Assembly: GCA_037179335.1 (NCBI GenBank)
Contig: JAKZHN010000010.1
Coordinates: forward strand, 937,870 to 1,001,869
Direction of reading: 5' to 3'
Length of the DNA: 64,000 nt
Origin: Cyclaneusma minus
Lineage: Eukaryota > Ascomycota > Leotiomycetes > Marthamycetales > Marthamycetaceae
The position numbers and the translations under genes are program-made. The notes beneath the pieces were generated by a model, which ran no database searches, had not been told where the DNA came from, and saw only the letters and a list, made by a program, of their open reading frames with translations. This document shows, one piece after another, positions 24,685 through 35,999 of the stretch; the stretch's first letter is position 1; each line of letters begins with the position of its first letter.

Positions 24685-24961
24685 CTCGTCGGGCTAGTAA
24701 GTCTGTAATATTCCTTTTTGGGAGTGCAGCTTAGGTAAGAAAAAGCTTTGATTACCCTATTAAAAATTTAAATAAGCTGTTTTTTTTCAGCCAATAATAA
24801 ACCAAGGCTTATTTTTTTTCTATTAATAAAGCGCCTTGGCTAAATTATAATTTTACAAATACCGAGGGCGCTTACTCAGTTTTAGTGAATGCGGGCGCGA
24901 GCGGCCGCTGCACCCGCATAATTCCCAAAAAGGAATGTTACAAACTTACTGGCCCGACAAG
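24685..24961. mobile_element. 277-bp MITE with about 39-bp inverted ends
   Basis: The left end starts CTCGTCGGGCTAGTAAGT and the right end, read in reverse complement, starts CTTGTCGGGCCAGTAAGT; similarity continues through ATTCCTTTTTGGGA. TA flanks both sides (24683-24684 and 24962-24963), the usual Tc1/mariner target duplication. The centre is A+T-rich and has no coding potential. A further inner match (GTGCAGC) lies beyond the 39 bp. It is unrelated in sequence to the CAGT-ended MITE elsewhere in the window. Confidence 0.7.
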
Positions 24962-25009
24962 TAGATGGCTGCGGCGTCGCTGCGCGGCGATGAGGTGCGC
25001 AGCTGCGAG

Positions 25010-25838
25010 GTGGGCTGCGGCGAGGAGGTTGCTGGCGGCACGATGGTATTGGGCGGAAGGTGACTTATAAGTCGAATTGTGCAATTTACACTCGCCTTCG
25101 GGCATGCTAAGTTGTGGGACGATGGCTCAATTGGTAAGGATTTTAATTTATGGAGGTAATAGGAGACACTAAAGCGGGTTCGACCTCTCTCTTCCATATA
25201 TGCCTTATTGGAAGGGGGGGGGTTTAAAAAATCAAATATATATGGTTCCGGAACCGTTCCCCAATTCCCGAACCGTTCCTTTTATATTTCTGGATTTTTA
25301 ATCCGTGCGCCCTATTATATAATAGTAATTTGCAATTATACCAATTAAATAATTTAAATTGCAATATTTAAAAATTTAAAATTAATTAATATAATTATAT
25401 AATTGTAATTTAAATATTGTAATTTAAATTTGGCATTACTATATAGCTATAAATTATATGATAAATTTAAATTTTCAATTTTTTGGCATTATTAATAAAA
25501 AGCTATATTAATGCAATTAATAAGCATTTTAATTAATATTAATAGCCAAAAAAACCCGGGGTTTAAATATTGCTTTTGGAATTTATTTTATTTTATTTTT
25601 AATATAAAAAGAATTATTTAAAAACCAAGAAACGGTTTAGAAATTTAGAAATTATTCCGAAATTATAAAAATAATATATATTGCATTTTTTTAAAAGAAT
25701 TATTCGGAATTATTCGGGAATTATATAGGTTCGATTTTTTTAAAAAAATTCCAATAAAATAATTATTATTAAAAAGTTTTAAATAATAAAAGCAAATTAT
25801 CCTCCGCGTTCGAACCTTACTAATACGGTTTTTTTTCC
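25010..25838 (+). mobile_element. SINE-like repeat, interrupted copy
   Basis: The head (about 25010-25195) and tail (about 25788-25838) match the reverse complement of about 37390-37104. The head contains TGGCTCAATTGG at 25123-25134, an RNA polymerase III A-box match, and GGTTCGACC at 25177-25185, a B-box match at tRNA-like spacing. The tail carries CCGCGTTCGAACC and ends in a T run (25829-25836). These point to a tRNA-derived SINE. In the other copy only about 70 bp separate the two parts; here about 590 bp of A+T-rich DNA lies between them, so this copy was split by an insertion. Confidence 0.55.
25200..25787. other. A+T-rich insert within the SINE-like repeat
   Basis: About 590 bp of A+T-rich sequence divides the repeat. 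It begins shortly after a run of eight or nine G (about 25212) and contains the palindromic GGTTCCGGAACC near 25243 and repeated CGGAATTATTCGG-like words near 25695. No ends typical of a known element were recognised. Confidence 0.45.
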
Positions 25839-26985
25839 TTCAATCACGTGACTTCTCCCACGGGCTGCGCCAGTTTCGTCCCTTCTTCACTCACTCGCAA
25901 CGGTCTTCGCAGTCTGCCAGCTACGTTTTCCACACCAGCGCGAGCAGCCATTCAAAAAGCGGCCGGGTGGGTTGGGAATCACTTCAATCACATTTTTAGA
26001 TTACTCCGGATAACCGGATAAAGATCCACACACATGCCCTGACATTCCACACACATACCCGCCCTGCTTTATATAACATAAAGACTCTTTTTTAGCAATT
26101 AAGGCCCGGTCAACGTGCGACAAAATTTAGCCAAATGTCTTTAAAGCAAAATTAAATATTGCGACTACCAAAACACCACCACCACTATTACCACCGCTTC
26201 AGCTCTGCAGCCCTTTAGCTTTTAAATCCAGCTTTAGCAATTTAGCAGCAGCTTTAGCATTTTAGCAATAGCCTGCTCCAGCCTTACGCACGCTATAGCG
26301 TATATTAGAAAGCTTTTTTCCGATTTTTATTTATAATACGCTATTTATTTATATTATACTAATTATTATTTTATATTAAAACCTTTTTATTTTCGCCCTC
26401 TTTCTTGCCATCGCCCTTTCCCTCGCCCTTTTAGCTATAGCGCATATTAGGCTGCTTTTTTTAAATCCCAATATATATGCGCTAAAGCGGGAGCTGCAGC
26501 TGGAATAGGACTTTGGAGCTGGATTTTAAAGGCTAAAGCCCTATTGCCAAAATTAATTAAAGCTGAAGCTGGAGCTAAAGTTGGGCTAAGGATAGCTTAG
26601 AATTAATTGAAATTAATTCAAAATCAATTTAAATGATTTGGAATGCTTGGAATGCTTAAAATCCCGATTTAAATGGCTAAAAATCAGCCCAAATGACACA
26701 AAATTGGTTTTATTATTTTGGTAGCAAAGCCTTTGGAAAAAGGGTCTCCTGCCTGAAATATAAGGCAGGGTATGTGTGTGGATTTGTATCCCGGATAACC
26801 TGGAATTATTTCAAGTAGCTTCGGGAACCCAAGGAGACTTGAGAGTTTCCAAAAGAACTTGGGATATTCTAAGTGACTTTGGAGGTTGCGAAGAACTTGG
26901 AATATTCCCAACAACTGGGACATCTCTGATATTGGGAACTGCTAGCCGAATCCCGATTCTGTTCGTCCTACCGTACATGCACGAC
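25839..26985. other. Intergenic region with short direct and inverted repeats
   Basis: No gene seen. GCTATAGCGTATATTAG at 26292 recurs as GCTATAGCGCATATTAG at 26434, 142 bp downstream, each followed by a T run. Segments near 26210-26260 (AATCCAGCTTTAGC) are echoed in inverted orientation near 26500-26550 (GGAGCTGGATTTTAAAGGCT). From about 26795 to 26945 the sequence is a loose array of 18-20-bp units such as CTTGGGATATTCTAAGTGA, related to the 19-bp arrays at 36.5 and 37.7 kb. Confidence 0.55.
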
Positions 26986-29174
26986 TCAAGCTCCCATCAT
27001 GGCGGTATCGCTATCGTACCGCTCACTCTCGTCTTCTTCCTCCTCCCCCGCCTCCTCCTCCGAATCTTCATCGCCCTCGCCAGCCTCTTCGAAGTGATCG
27101 TCCTCGGGACTCATCAACTCGTCATCATCGTCATAGTCATTCTCTTCCTCCTCGTTCGCCTTCTCCCCTTCATCCTCTTCCTCTTCTTCCTCTTCGCCCT
27201 CCTCCGCACCATTATCAAACTCTCCCCTACTCTGCAGATCCCTCATCGCCTCCTCAACCCTCGGATCCGCACCCTGCGCCAACCCCGCCACCACCTCCTG
27301 CGGCGCCTTCTTCTTCCTCGGCGCATAGACTCCCCTCAGCTTACCGGGTCTGCTATTCTTCCCTTGATTGCTCCTCCTCTTATGCACCGGCTTCCTGTTC
27401 CTGCCCCGTAGCGCTAGGTCCGGAGTCACGATAGTCACTTTGTCTTTGCCCTCGATGAGATCAGGTGTGTTCAGCGCGTTCTCGAAATCCTGTTCTTCGA
27501 GCTTGGCGCCGACGCGGAGTGCCGTGAGCTTCATGCGCATTATGGCGTGTACTTTTGCCCACGTGCCGTTGAGGTACCAGCCGTGGTACTTCATGTCGCA
27601 GTCTTCGCGCAGGTTGGTGGTTTCGAGCATGCTTTTAAGGAGGGGGTCGGTGATGTCGCAAACTTGCCATACTTTGCCGTCGAGATGGACCGCTGTGCCG
27701 TCAAAAATGTGACTATTTTTGCTGACATGGTTACGTTTGTCTTCGGCAGTGTGATCAACCCATAGCTTGGCACCTTTATGTTTCTCCTGAGGCTCGTTCA
27801 GCTTGGGGTCTATTTTCTGACTCTTGGAGCCTCGGTGAAGCTTGAAGAAGATGGTTTGGTAGAAGCGATACTTGGGGTCGGTTCGTGGGTCGATGCCAAA
27901 TTTGATCATGGCGTCACGCCAGGGGCCGCCGCGGAATTGGTAGGCAACATGCTCGAGGGCTGAACGCATCAGGTAGGTACCACGCATGCCTCGCACACGG
28001 TTTACTAGAGCTCGTCGGGTCCAGATTGGGCGCTCGTCCATCGCTTTCTGGAGTTCCTTGACAAGGCTTTCGAGGATTGGATCCGAAGGGGGCGGGCCTG
28101 CATACCGGAGAGGAATTGGGGCGTTGGCTTGGATGTACTTGACATGAGTGCCCGCAGGCCGGGATTGATTGACCAGCTGGGTTTCGCCACTAGCCGTCTT
28201 GTGCATCTTGACGTGTTGGTTTTGGTGGTAGCCCCAGTTGACAGGGATGTAGTGGTCTGTCAGGGCTGGGGGTGGAATAATCTCGTCGTTGAGTTTGATA
28301 CCCCGAGATGGATTGAATCTGAACTCTTTCATCTTGTCGACTGTTGACCGTTAGCTTACTGTTCGCTAATGGGTACACAGACAACTCACTGTCCATAGGC
28401 ACGACCTTCTCTTTGAATTGAGACATAAAGGGTCCATGACTTGTTGCGTAGTGGAAATCGGTAAGACCTAGTCAAATTATTAGCTTGACACAGAGAATAC
28501 GCACCATGTGGTCAACACCTACCTCTGTATCGATGGGTTTGGTCAATACTACCCACTGGCTCGACTGTGTAGCGATCAGGATTGTCCTGAAGAGATTTCA
28601 AGATGTAGTTGGACTTGTCAAGTCGCGAGTGTGACGAGAGTGTGTCGGTTAATGAGTCTGAGCCCACTGCCCCCTTAGCAGCGCCATCCAGAGACATTGG
28701 GTCTTCAGCCTCCAACCAAGGCCCTTGAGATCCACGTTTCCGCTTGCGACCTGTCCGTTTTGGCACGGTAACCTTGATAAGAACATTGTTACAGGGCATA
28801 TTGGTGGACATAATAGGTCGGCATGCAGGATCGTTGTGACGGATGTACATAGGGAGAGATGACTCAAAGTCATCAGTGTCAAAGATCTAGATTTTGTGTT
28901 AGAATGTAGATAGTAAAGGCAGATAAAGGTCCCCTTGTAGCAGATGCTCGTTCAGACAGAGCTCCGAAGAAAAGCATTGTCAAACTTCTGAATTTGATTC
29001 AGAATGCCAGACAGAAAGCTGAGCATAAGAACCTCAAGCACGAACCTTGTGGAGGGGATGCTTCCCAAAGGTTTTCAAGCCATTGTCGATGTTCTTGATA
29101 ACCATGGGATGCTCAATCGCAATGATTTCTCGCGCCGGGACAGGGAGTGAGGGAGCTTCGCCGGAGGGCGCCAT
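26986..29174 (-). CDS. TFC1: Transcription factor IIIC subunit TFC1/sfc1 (tau95)
   Basis: A 641-residue protein from four exons: 29174-29046, 28886-28523, 28467-28390 and 28340-26986. All introns have GT..AG ends and phases agree. TFIIIC binds the internal A and B boxes of tRNA genes and recruits TFIIIB; this subunit belongs to the tau-A half. The N-terminus carries the family opening (EIIAIEHPMVIKNIDNGLKT). The helix-turn-helix region common to TFIIIC subunit 5 is seen in RPIWTRRALVNRV, and KYRFYQTIFFKLHRG is also typical. The C-terminus is basic, then a long Glu/Asp-rich acidic tail ending EDESERYDSDTAMMGA. The gene diverges from the MPP6-like gene across about 345 bp. Confidence 0.9.
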
Positions 29175-29519
29175 TTTGAATGCCGGCTTCTTGAGTGTCA
29201 GCAGTTAAGCTTCAGTCAAGAGTCCGGGACGCCGTCAATGCTCAAATTTTTCAATTGTCGATTTCGAGAGGAATATGGGTTGCGCTGAAAGATGGGGTGA
29301 TCGGTCGAGAAGGCTGCACAAAGTTGCGCTGCTGAGGATCGCCCGCCAGGATTCCGGCCAATCAGAAGCAGTGAGTGCCTGATCCGAAAGCGAGGCGCGC
29401 AAGGCTGCGGATCCTCCCGCAGCGATAACAACAATTTTTGCCGCGACATCTCCCAAAGATTTCAGCTCCGGACCGTCAACCATTCGACAGGACCGCGGAG
29501 TCTCGCAATCCGGCTCAAG
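29175..29519. promoter_or_regulatory. Shared divergent promoter, TFC1 and MPP6-like genes
   Basis: The two start codons are 345 bp apart and point away from each other, so this interval must hold both promoters. A CCAAT word (GGCCAATCAG) lies near 29357. No clear TATA box was seen, as is usual for fungal housekeeping genes. Confidence 0.6.
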
Positions 29520-30515
29520 ATGTCGGCCCACAACACCCCGAAGTCGATGTCGTCCCGGCTGCTGACTATGAACTTCATGCGACGCGCAGCGGCCTCGAAC
29601 CCAGCATCTCCCGCTCAAGCAAGCCCTGCCGAACCGTCCCCTAAGCGCAGAAAGACTGAGGATTCACCTGTTGGCAAGTTCGACGTCAATGCTCTTGCAA
29701 ACCAGCGAGCCGTAGAGTCTGCTTTGGCCGCCGAAGAAGCCAAGAGACAAGCGGCCCTAGAAAGACAAGCTGAGCTGGCCGGCGACACACACTGGGTTCT
29801 TGGCTCTTCAGACAGCACTCCCTCAAGACGCGTCATGCGCGTGGTGCACACTGGATACGGAAGCATTGATAGGGATGCTTCCGGAGGTGTCGCCCATTAC
29901 GAACCCGACTCCTCGGAGGAGGCATTTGAAGCTCAAAACACTCAGATTGGCCGAAAGAGCTTTGGCAGGTTCAACAGAGCCATTGAGGTATATTTTACTT
30001 GGGTTTTACGACACCGCCCTTCATTGCTAAATTGTCTATAGAAACTCAATGACCCCACCATCGAATCCGAAAGCTCTGAGTCTGAGTCAGAAGACGAAGC
30101 AGAAGAACCCGAAGATAGAGATGATGCCGAAGACTCCGACTTGGATGTCATGATTAAGGAGCAGAGGAAAGAAGCCGGGAAAGAAGCCGTCGAGAAGCTC
30201 AAGGCCGAACGCAAGGCGAAGAAGCGCGCGGCTAAGGAGGAGGCCAAGCGTCTGGCAGAGGAGAGGAAGAAGAAGGTGGTCAAGCTCAATCAACTAAGCT
30301 CCATCTCTGGCACCGGTGGCTCTGACTTTCGACAAAGCTCTGGCTCTAACAGTCGACAAAGCTTCGGCTCTGGCTCTGCTGGTCCTTGCTACAAATGTGG
30401 AGGACAAGGCCACATTGCGATGTACTGCCCGGACCAGAAGCACGATCGTAGCGACGACGACTCGGACGAGAGACCAAAGAAGTCGAAGAAGAAGAAGCAC
30501 AGGCATTCTACATGA
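29520..30515 (+). CDS. MPP6-like nuclear exosome cofactor with a zinc knuckle
   Basis: A 313-residue protein from exons 29520-29987 and 30042-30515. The N-terminus SSRLLTMNFMRRAA, the central HWVLGSS and the segment GRKSFGRFNRAIEKLNDP correspond to the conserved blocks of M-phase phosphoprotein 6, the exosome and Mtr4 adaptor (LL.MKFMQR, HWYL, SF.GFN..VEKL). A Ser/Glu/Asp-rich stretch and a Lys/Arg/Glu/Ala helix, probably coiled coil, follow. A CX2CX4HX4C zinc knuckle (C272, C275, H280, C285: CYKCGGQGHIAMYC) and a basic tail complete it. Yeast and human MPP6 lack the knuckle; Air1/Air2 of the TRAMP complex have them. Translation could also start at 29547. Confidence 0.7.
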
Positions 30516-32048
30516 GCTCGGAAACAGAAGGGCGCACTGCGGTTTCTTGTGTAGCTCACAAGTCACGAGGACTCGATCTTGATCTGTCAACTGTGTCAAG
30601 TTTCTGGCAACTCAGGAGCCTTTCCGCAATCAGACTCAGTTATCCAACAGCATACAGTATCGACCAGTCACCTCGCCTTGATAAGAGCAGCATTCGATAC
30701 AGCATACAGCATTGGTACAAGCTCGGTACCCGGACGCATACCGCGGATAGACAAGGCGAAATGGACCAATGGACTATGCTGAGCTCGTGCGATATTGGCA
30801 TCGGCTGCGGCGAGTCGCCCTCGATTTTCACAGAATAATCCAATCAGGGCTCGCAGCAACGGCCGCCTTTCACATAGCGGTAAGTTGGGATGTGAGCAGA
30901 CAGTGCTCAAGGCCAGTGCTCGCCTCGCTTCAGCTGTCCAGTCGGAAGGTTCACGGAGCAATAGTAGCAAGATCCGAACAGGTCACGATGGGACTCTCGG
31001 GTTGCACGATCTGGGGAGGGAAGACCGAAAGTTTCCATTATTCCCCTGTGGTAACATCGCTCAAGCCTGGACGCGTCATCGGGGGCCTATCCTCTGAAAA
31101 TAGAAGTGAAAAGTCATTTGATACAGTTTTCCTCTGCTTATATCGTTGTTGACGTGCAGTTATTCCTCGACAAGCGGCAGCCTGCCAATATATGTTGGCT
31201 CGCCAGGCAAGGGTCGCAGCACTTTCCCAGGCCAATCTTAAGATGCAGTTGTATCATAGATGCAGCAGACACAGGTATGACAGCGGCTAGGCGCAGGTCC
31301 CGGGTCTCGCCCACGGGCATATCTAGAGAGCAGTAGTCTCATGTACATTGGGGGACGATGCATGCAGTTCTAGCAGCTGCAGTGCGTCTTAGCAACAGAC
31401 GGTATTCCAACATGAACATTATTGATACTCATCTCCTTAAATCCCTCTGCTGTGGCCTACCGCCAGACATGCAGACATGTGGACTCGAAATCAGCCAGAC
31501 TCGGGGTGGTTCGGTCTTACAGCATCCAATACCAGCTCGTTGGCATGTTGGTTGTAACCCAGAACCGTGGTACTGGATCCGCGTAGCAGGCGGTGTTCAG
31601 ACCGGCTGGATACACGTAGTCGGCCTGTTAGTTGAGTACTAGTGATGAGTTCATGACTGGAGCACGGTGATGTCTTGAGCATCGGCACCGGCATGCTTGG
31701 CGCTTGACCCCTCTGGTGGATTGATGCGCTAGGCAGGGATCTTACGCCATCAAGCTCTGCCTTCAAATCAGATATCGCCGCCGCCGCTGTTCGCCGTGAT
31801 CAATACAACACCACGAGTACGGGACGGACGGCCTGCCAATCCCACAGCCAAGCACATAGGCGCCCGCCAGTCCAGCGTCTGTCGTACCGCTGTTGCCTCG
31901 TCTGCACTCTGCGGCCCTGCCTTGCCGACCGAACAATACGAAGCGGTAGCCATTGTTCCACCCCGCCAGGAATTCCAATCGTGCGCCCTGCCTTTGTGAG
32001 CCCGCCAGCCCACCGCCTCTTGCAGTCCGCCAAAACATCAAGGTGTGA
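30516..32048. other. Intergenic region, about 1.5 kb
   Basis: Many short overlapping open frames on both strands, but none with a recognisable domain or sensible splice structure. No repeat family of this window was spotted here. The last few hundred bases presumably hold the STE23 promoter. Confidence 0.5.
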
Positions 32049-35000
32049 ATGCGTGCTCAAATTGGAGGGAGCTACTTGCCTGGTCTATTCCACCATAAAC
32101 CTTCGCACTCCCTGCAAAGAGTGAAGAGCATAATAAACTCGGCGTCATACCTTCAAGCCTTCTCAGACCGACCAATTCCTTCGGGTCTTTCCAAATTCCA
32201 TGTTTCGACAGCCTCTCGAACACTCACTACTGCTCCTCTCGTTCTAGCAAAAGCATCCCGCAGTGCAATTCCTGCGAGCATCTCGAGTCGATCTTCACAT
32301 CACATCAACCGCTCGATTTGCCCCAGACTACGGACTTTTGCAACCATGTCGGACCAGTCCGCTTCACGAACGTCCGCGCCTGCGGTAGGAGAGCAATTGC
32401 GAGACAGCAGGGCGATTCCGGTTGAGCGCCTCGCCGACCACCTGGAAACCTCTTCCATCGACGACCGTTCGTATCGAGTTATCAGGCTGGGCAATCAGTT
32501 GGAATGTCTTCTGGTTCACGATGCAGACACTGACAAGGCCAGCGCCGCTATGGACATCAATGTGGGCAATTTCAGTGACGAAACTGATATGCCCGGCATG
32601 GCCCGTAAGTCTTTCATGCACATGACTTCAGCCGAGTCTCCAGCTCCTGTTGCCATATGGACAATTGGAAGGGCTACATGGAACTATGCTAACAAATTCC
32701 AGATGCGGTGGAGCATTTACTTTTCATGGGAACCAAGAAGGTATGACGTTCGGTCACCCATTATAAATGATTATGCTGAAACTGTGTCAGTATCCCGTGG
32801 AGAATGATTACTCTCAATACCTAGCAGCAAACTCCGGAAACTCCAATGCTTACACTGCGGGCACGTCGACAAATTTCTACTTCGAAGTCGCTGCCCAGAA
32901 CGAGCCGTCTGCCGAGAAATCGTCAGAGAAGCCTGAAGAAAGCTCTCCATTGTTTGGCGCGTTGGACAGATTCGCTCAATTCTTCATTGAGCCCTTGTTT
33001 CTGGCTTCAACTCTTGAACGAGAACTGAGGGCAGTCGATTCCGAAAACAAGAAGAACTTGCAGACCGACATGTGGCGATTCCATCAGCTGGATAAGGCCC
33101 TTGCCAACCAGAAACATCCCTACAGCCATTTCTCGACCGGAAATCTGGAGACTCTGAAGATCAAACCAGAGCAAAAGGGGATCGATGTTCGCGCGAAGTT
33201 TATCGAGTTCCACGAGAAGCACTATTCTGCTAACCGCATGAAGCTTGTGATCTTGGGGAGGGAATCTCTCGATACGCTGGAGAGCTGGGCCGTAGACTTG
33301 TTCTCTGGTGTGCCAAACAAGGATCTGCCCCAGAACCGGTGGGAGGACGAAGCACCATACTCAGAGAAACAGTTATGCATGGAATACTATGCGAAACCTG
33401 TCATGGAATCGCGCTCGTTGGATGTGACTTTCCAAGTGCCCGAGGAAGAGCCGTTTTACGAGGAGCAGCCCAGTCGTTACGCCAGTCACTTGATCGGCCA
33501 TGAGGGCCCCGGAAGTATCATGGCATATCTCAAAGGAAAGGGCTGGGCGAACGGACTAAGTGCTGGAGGATATGATCTATGCCCAGGAAGCCCGGGCTTG
33601 TTCTCAATCCAGATTCGGTTGACTGAGGATGGGCTGAACAATTATCGAGAGATAGTCAAGATCATCTTTCAATACGTCGCCATGCTACGGGAAACACCCC
33701 CACAAGAGTGGGTCTGGGCTGAGCAGGCGGGCATGGCTGAAGTTGACTTCAAGTTCAAGCAGAAGACTCCGGCAAGCAAATTCACAAGCAGGACCAGCTC
33801 TGTGATGCAGAAGCCCCTTCCTCGCGAACTGTTACTTTCCGGATACAGTCGGCTGCGAAAATTCAACGGGGATCTCGTTTCGAAATATCTGGAATCCTTC
33901 CGTCCTGATAACTTCAGACTGGCCGTCGTCAGCCAAACCTTTCCCGGAGAGTGGGACCAGAAGGAGAAGTGGTATGGAACTGAATACAAATACCAAAACA
34001 TCCCAGAGGAAGTCCTGCAAGACTTGCAAAAGGCAGTTTCAAGCTCGGCCAAAGAGCGACCTGAAGGGCTACATCTTCCCCACAGGAATCAGTTTATCCC
34101 TACCAAATTCGAAGTGGAGAAGAAGGATATCAAGGAGCCCGCAAAAGCGCCCAGACTCATCAGATGTGACGAGAACGTACACGCTTGGTTCAAGAAGGAT
34201 GATACTTTCTGGGTACCAAAAGCCAACCTTTACATCAGCATCAGGAATCCGTTGCCTGGCGCCACTGCTGAGAATGCTTTGAAGGCTCGGATTTACACGG
34301 ATCTTGTCAAAGATGCTCTGGAAGAGTACGCATATGATGCCGAGATTGCCGGTTTGGACTACTCCGTAACCAGCTATTCAATGGGACTTGACGTTAGCGT
34401 AAGCGGCTACAATGATAAGCTCCCAGTACTCCTGGAGAAAGTCTTGGTCACCATGCGTGATCTGGTGGTCAAGCCTGAACGATTCGAGATCGTGAAGGAA
34501 AGGCTGCAACGAGGACTTCGCAACTACGAACTCCAGCAACCATACTACCAGGTTGGAGATTACACAAGATGGCTCAACAGCGAAAGAGGTTTCATCAACG
34601 ATCAGCTCCTTGTCGAGCTGCCCTATGTCACAGCGCAGGATATCCAGGAATTCTTCCCTTACTTGCTTCGACAGATGCACATTGTGACATTCGTCCATGG
34701 CAATATCTACAAGGAGGATGCACTCGGCTTGACCAATCTTGTTGAGAGCACACTCAAGCCCCGCATCCTACCGCAAACTCAATGGCCTACCAAACGGGCT
34801 CTGCTATTCCCACCTGGCAGCGATTTCGTGTATCCGAAGACCCTGAAGGATCCCGCCAATATCAACCACTGCATCGAATACCTGCTCTTCATCGGTGACA
34901 AATCCAACCGTCCACTGCGCTCAAAGGTTCTTCTACTGGACCAAATGACCCACGAACCAGCCTTCGACGTGCTCCGCACCAAAGAGCAACTGGGCTACGT

Positions 35001-35870
35001 GGTTTTCAGCGGGCAGCGAGCAACCAGCACGACCATCGGATTCCGCTTCATCATCCAGAGCGAACGCACGCCCGAGTATCTCGAGTCCCGCATTGACGCC
35101 TTCCTCACGAACTTCGGCAAGACACTTGAAGAAATGCCCGAGTCGGAATTTGAGAGCCATAAGAGAAGTTTGATTGCTAAGCGGCTGGAGAAGATGAAGA
35201 ATCTGAGTGAAGAGTCGTCGAGGCACTGGAATCATATTGATAGCGAGTACTTTGACTTTGAGATGCGTAAGTTTTCCCTATAATTCTCCCTTGATCTCGC
35301 GCCTCCTCCAAAAGAAAATAGTGGGTTGCTAATTGCTCTCATGCAGACATCAACGACGCCGAACACGTCCGTGCTCTCACCAAATCCGACATGATCGAAT
35401 TTTTCCAACACTACATGCACCCGTCTTCCACCTCGCGCGCCAAACTTTCCGTTCACCTCTTCGCTCAAGCCAGCGCCGCCGCCGCCTCCGACTACTCGGA
35501 ACGCATCTCCGCCGCCCTGGACCTACATTTCGAGAACGCCGGTATCAAATCTCAACCTACCGCTTTCAAAGAACGGCTTGAAAGCGCCGGCAAAGAGCCG
35601 CAGGGTATTTTGGCTGCTGTGACGCAGCATCTGACCGAGGACTTGAAGATCGCGAGCGAGAAGGTGAAGGAGTTGGTTGAGGAGGGAATGAAGGGCTTGG
35701 GCTTGGTGGGTGCTGAGGAGAAGAAGGAGGTGAATGGTGAGGTGCAGGAGAAGAAGAAGCCAGTTGTGATTGAGAACGTGAGGGAGTTCAAGGCTATGCT
35801 GGCTATTAGTGCCGGCCCCCTGCCGGTTAAGGATCTGAGCGAGTTTCAGGATCTGGATGTGAAATTGTGA
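32049..35870 (+). CDS. STE23: Insulin-degrading enzyme-like metalloprotease (STE23 type)
   Basis: Exons 32049-32604, 32703-32740, 32791-35266 and 35347-35870 give 1197 residues. M16 peptidases of this family are zinc proteases of about 1000 residues that close over and cut short peptides; yeast Ste23 helps process a-factor. The inverted zinc motif HxxEH is HAVEH (residues 186-190), created across the first intron, followed by LLFMGTKKYPVEND. Other family blocks include NSGNSNAYT and DQMTHEPAFDVLRTKEQLGYVVFSG. The first 99 residues are rich in Arg/Ser/Ala/His with few acids, and an in-frame ATG at 32346 (MSDQSASRTS) would give a 1098-residue form without them. The C-terminus has a Lys/Glu-rich extension. 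Confidence 0.92.
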
Positions 35871-35999
35871 ATTTCACATTTCATTTGTCCAGATTTTGGA
35901 CTTGCGGGACGCTGGGGACTGGTAGGACAATGGAACATTGAAAAGGAATAAGGAGAAAGGGGGAGAAGAGAGAGTGTGTAAATGGAGTGAATCCATATA

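Noticed and set aside
24885..25197. Small open frames with Ala/Arg-rich products on both strands.
   Set aside because: They fall across the border of the 277-bp MITE and the SINE-like repeat, and their products are translations of repeat sequence.
26684..26923. A 79-residue minus-strand frame with repeated GFPKLLE-like words.
   Set aside because: The repetition comes from the 18-20-bp array itself; there is no evidence of coding.
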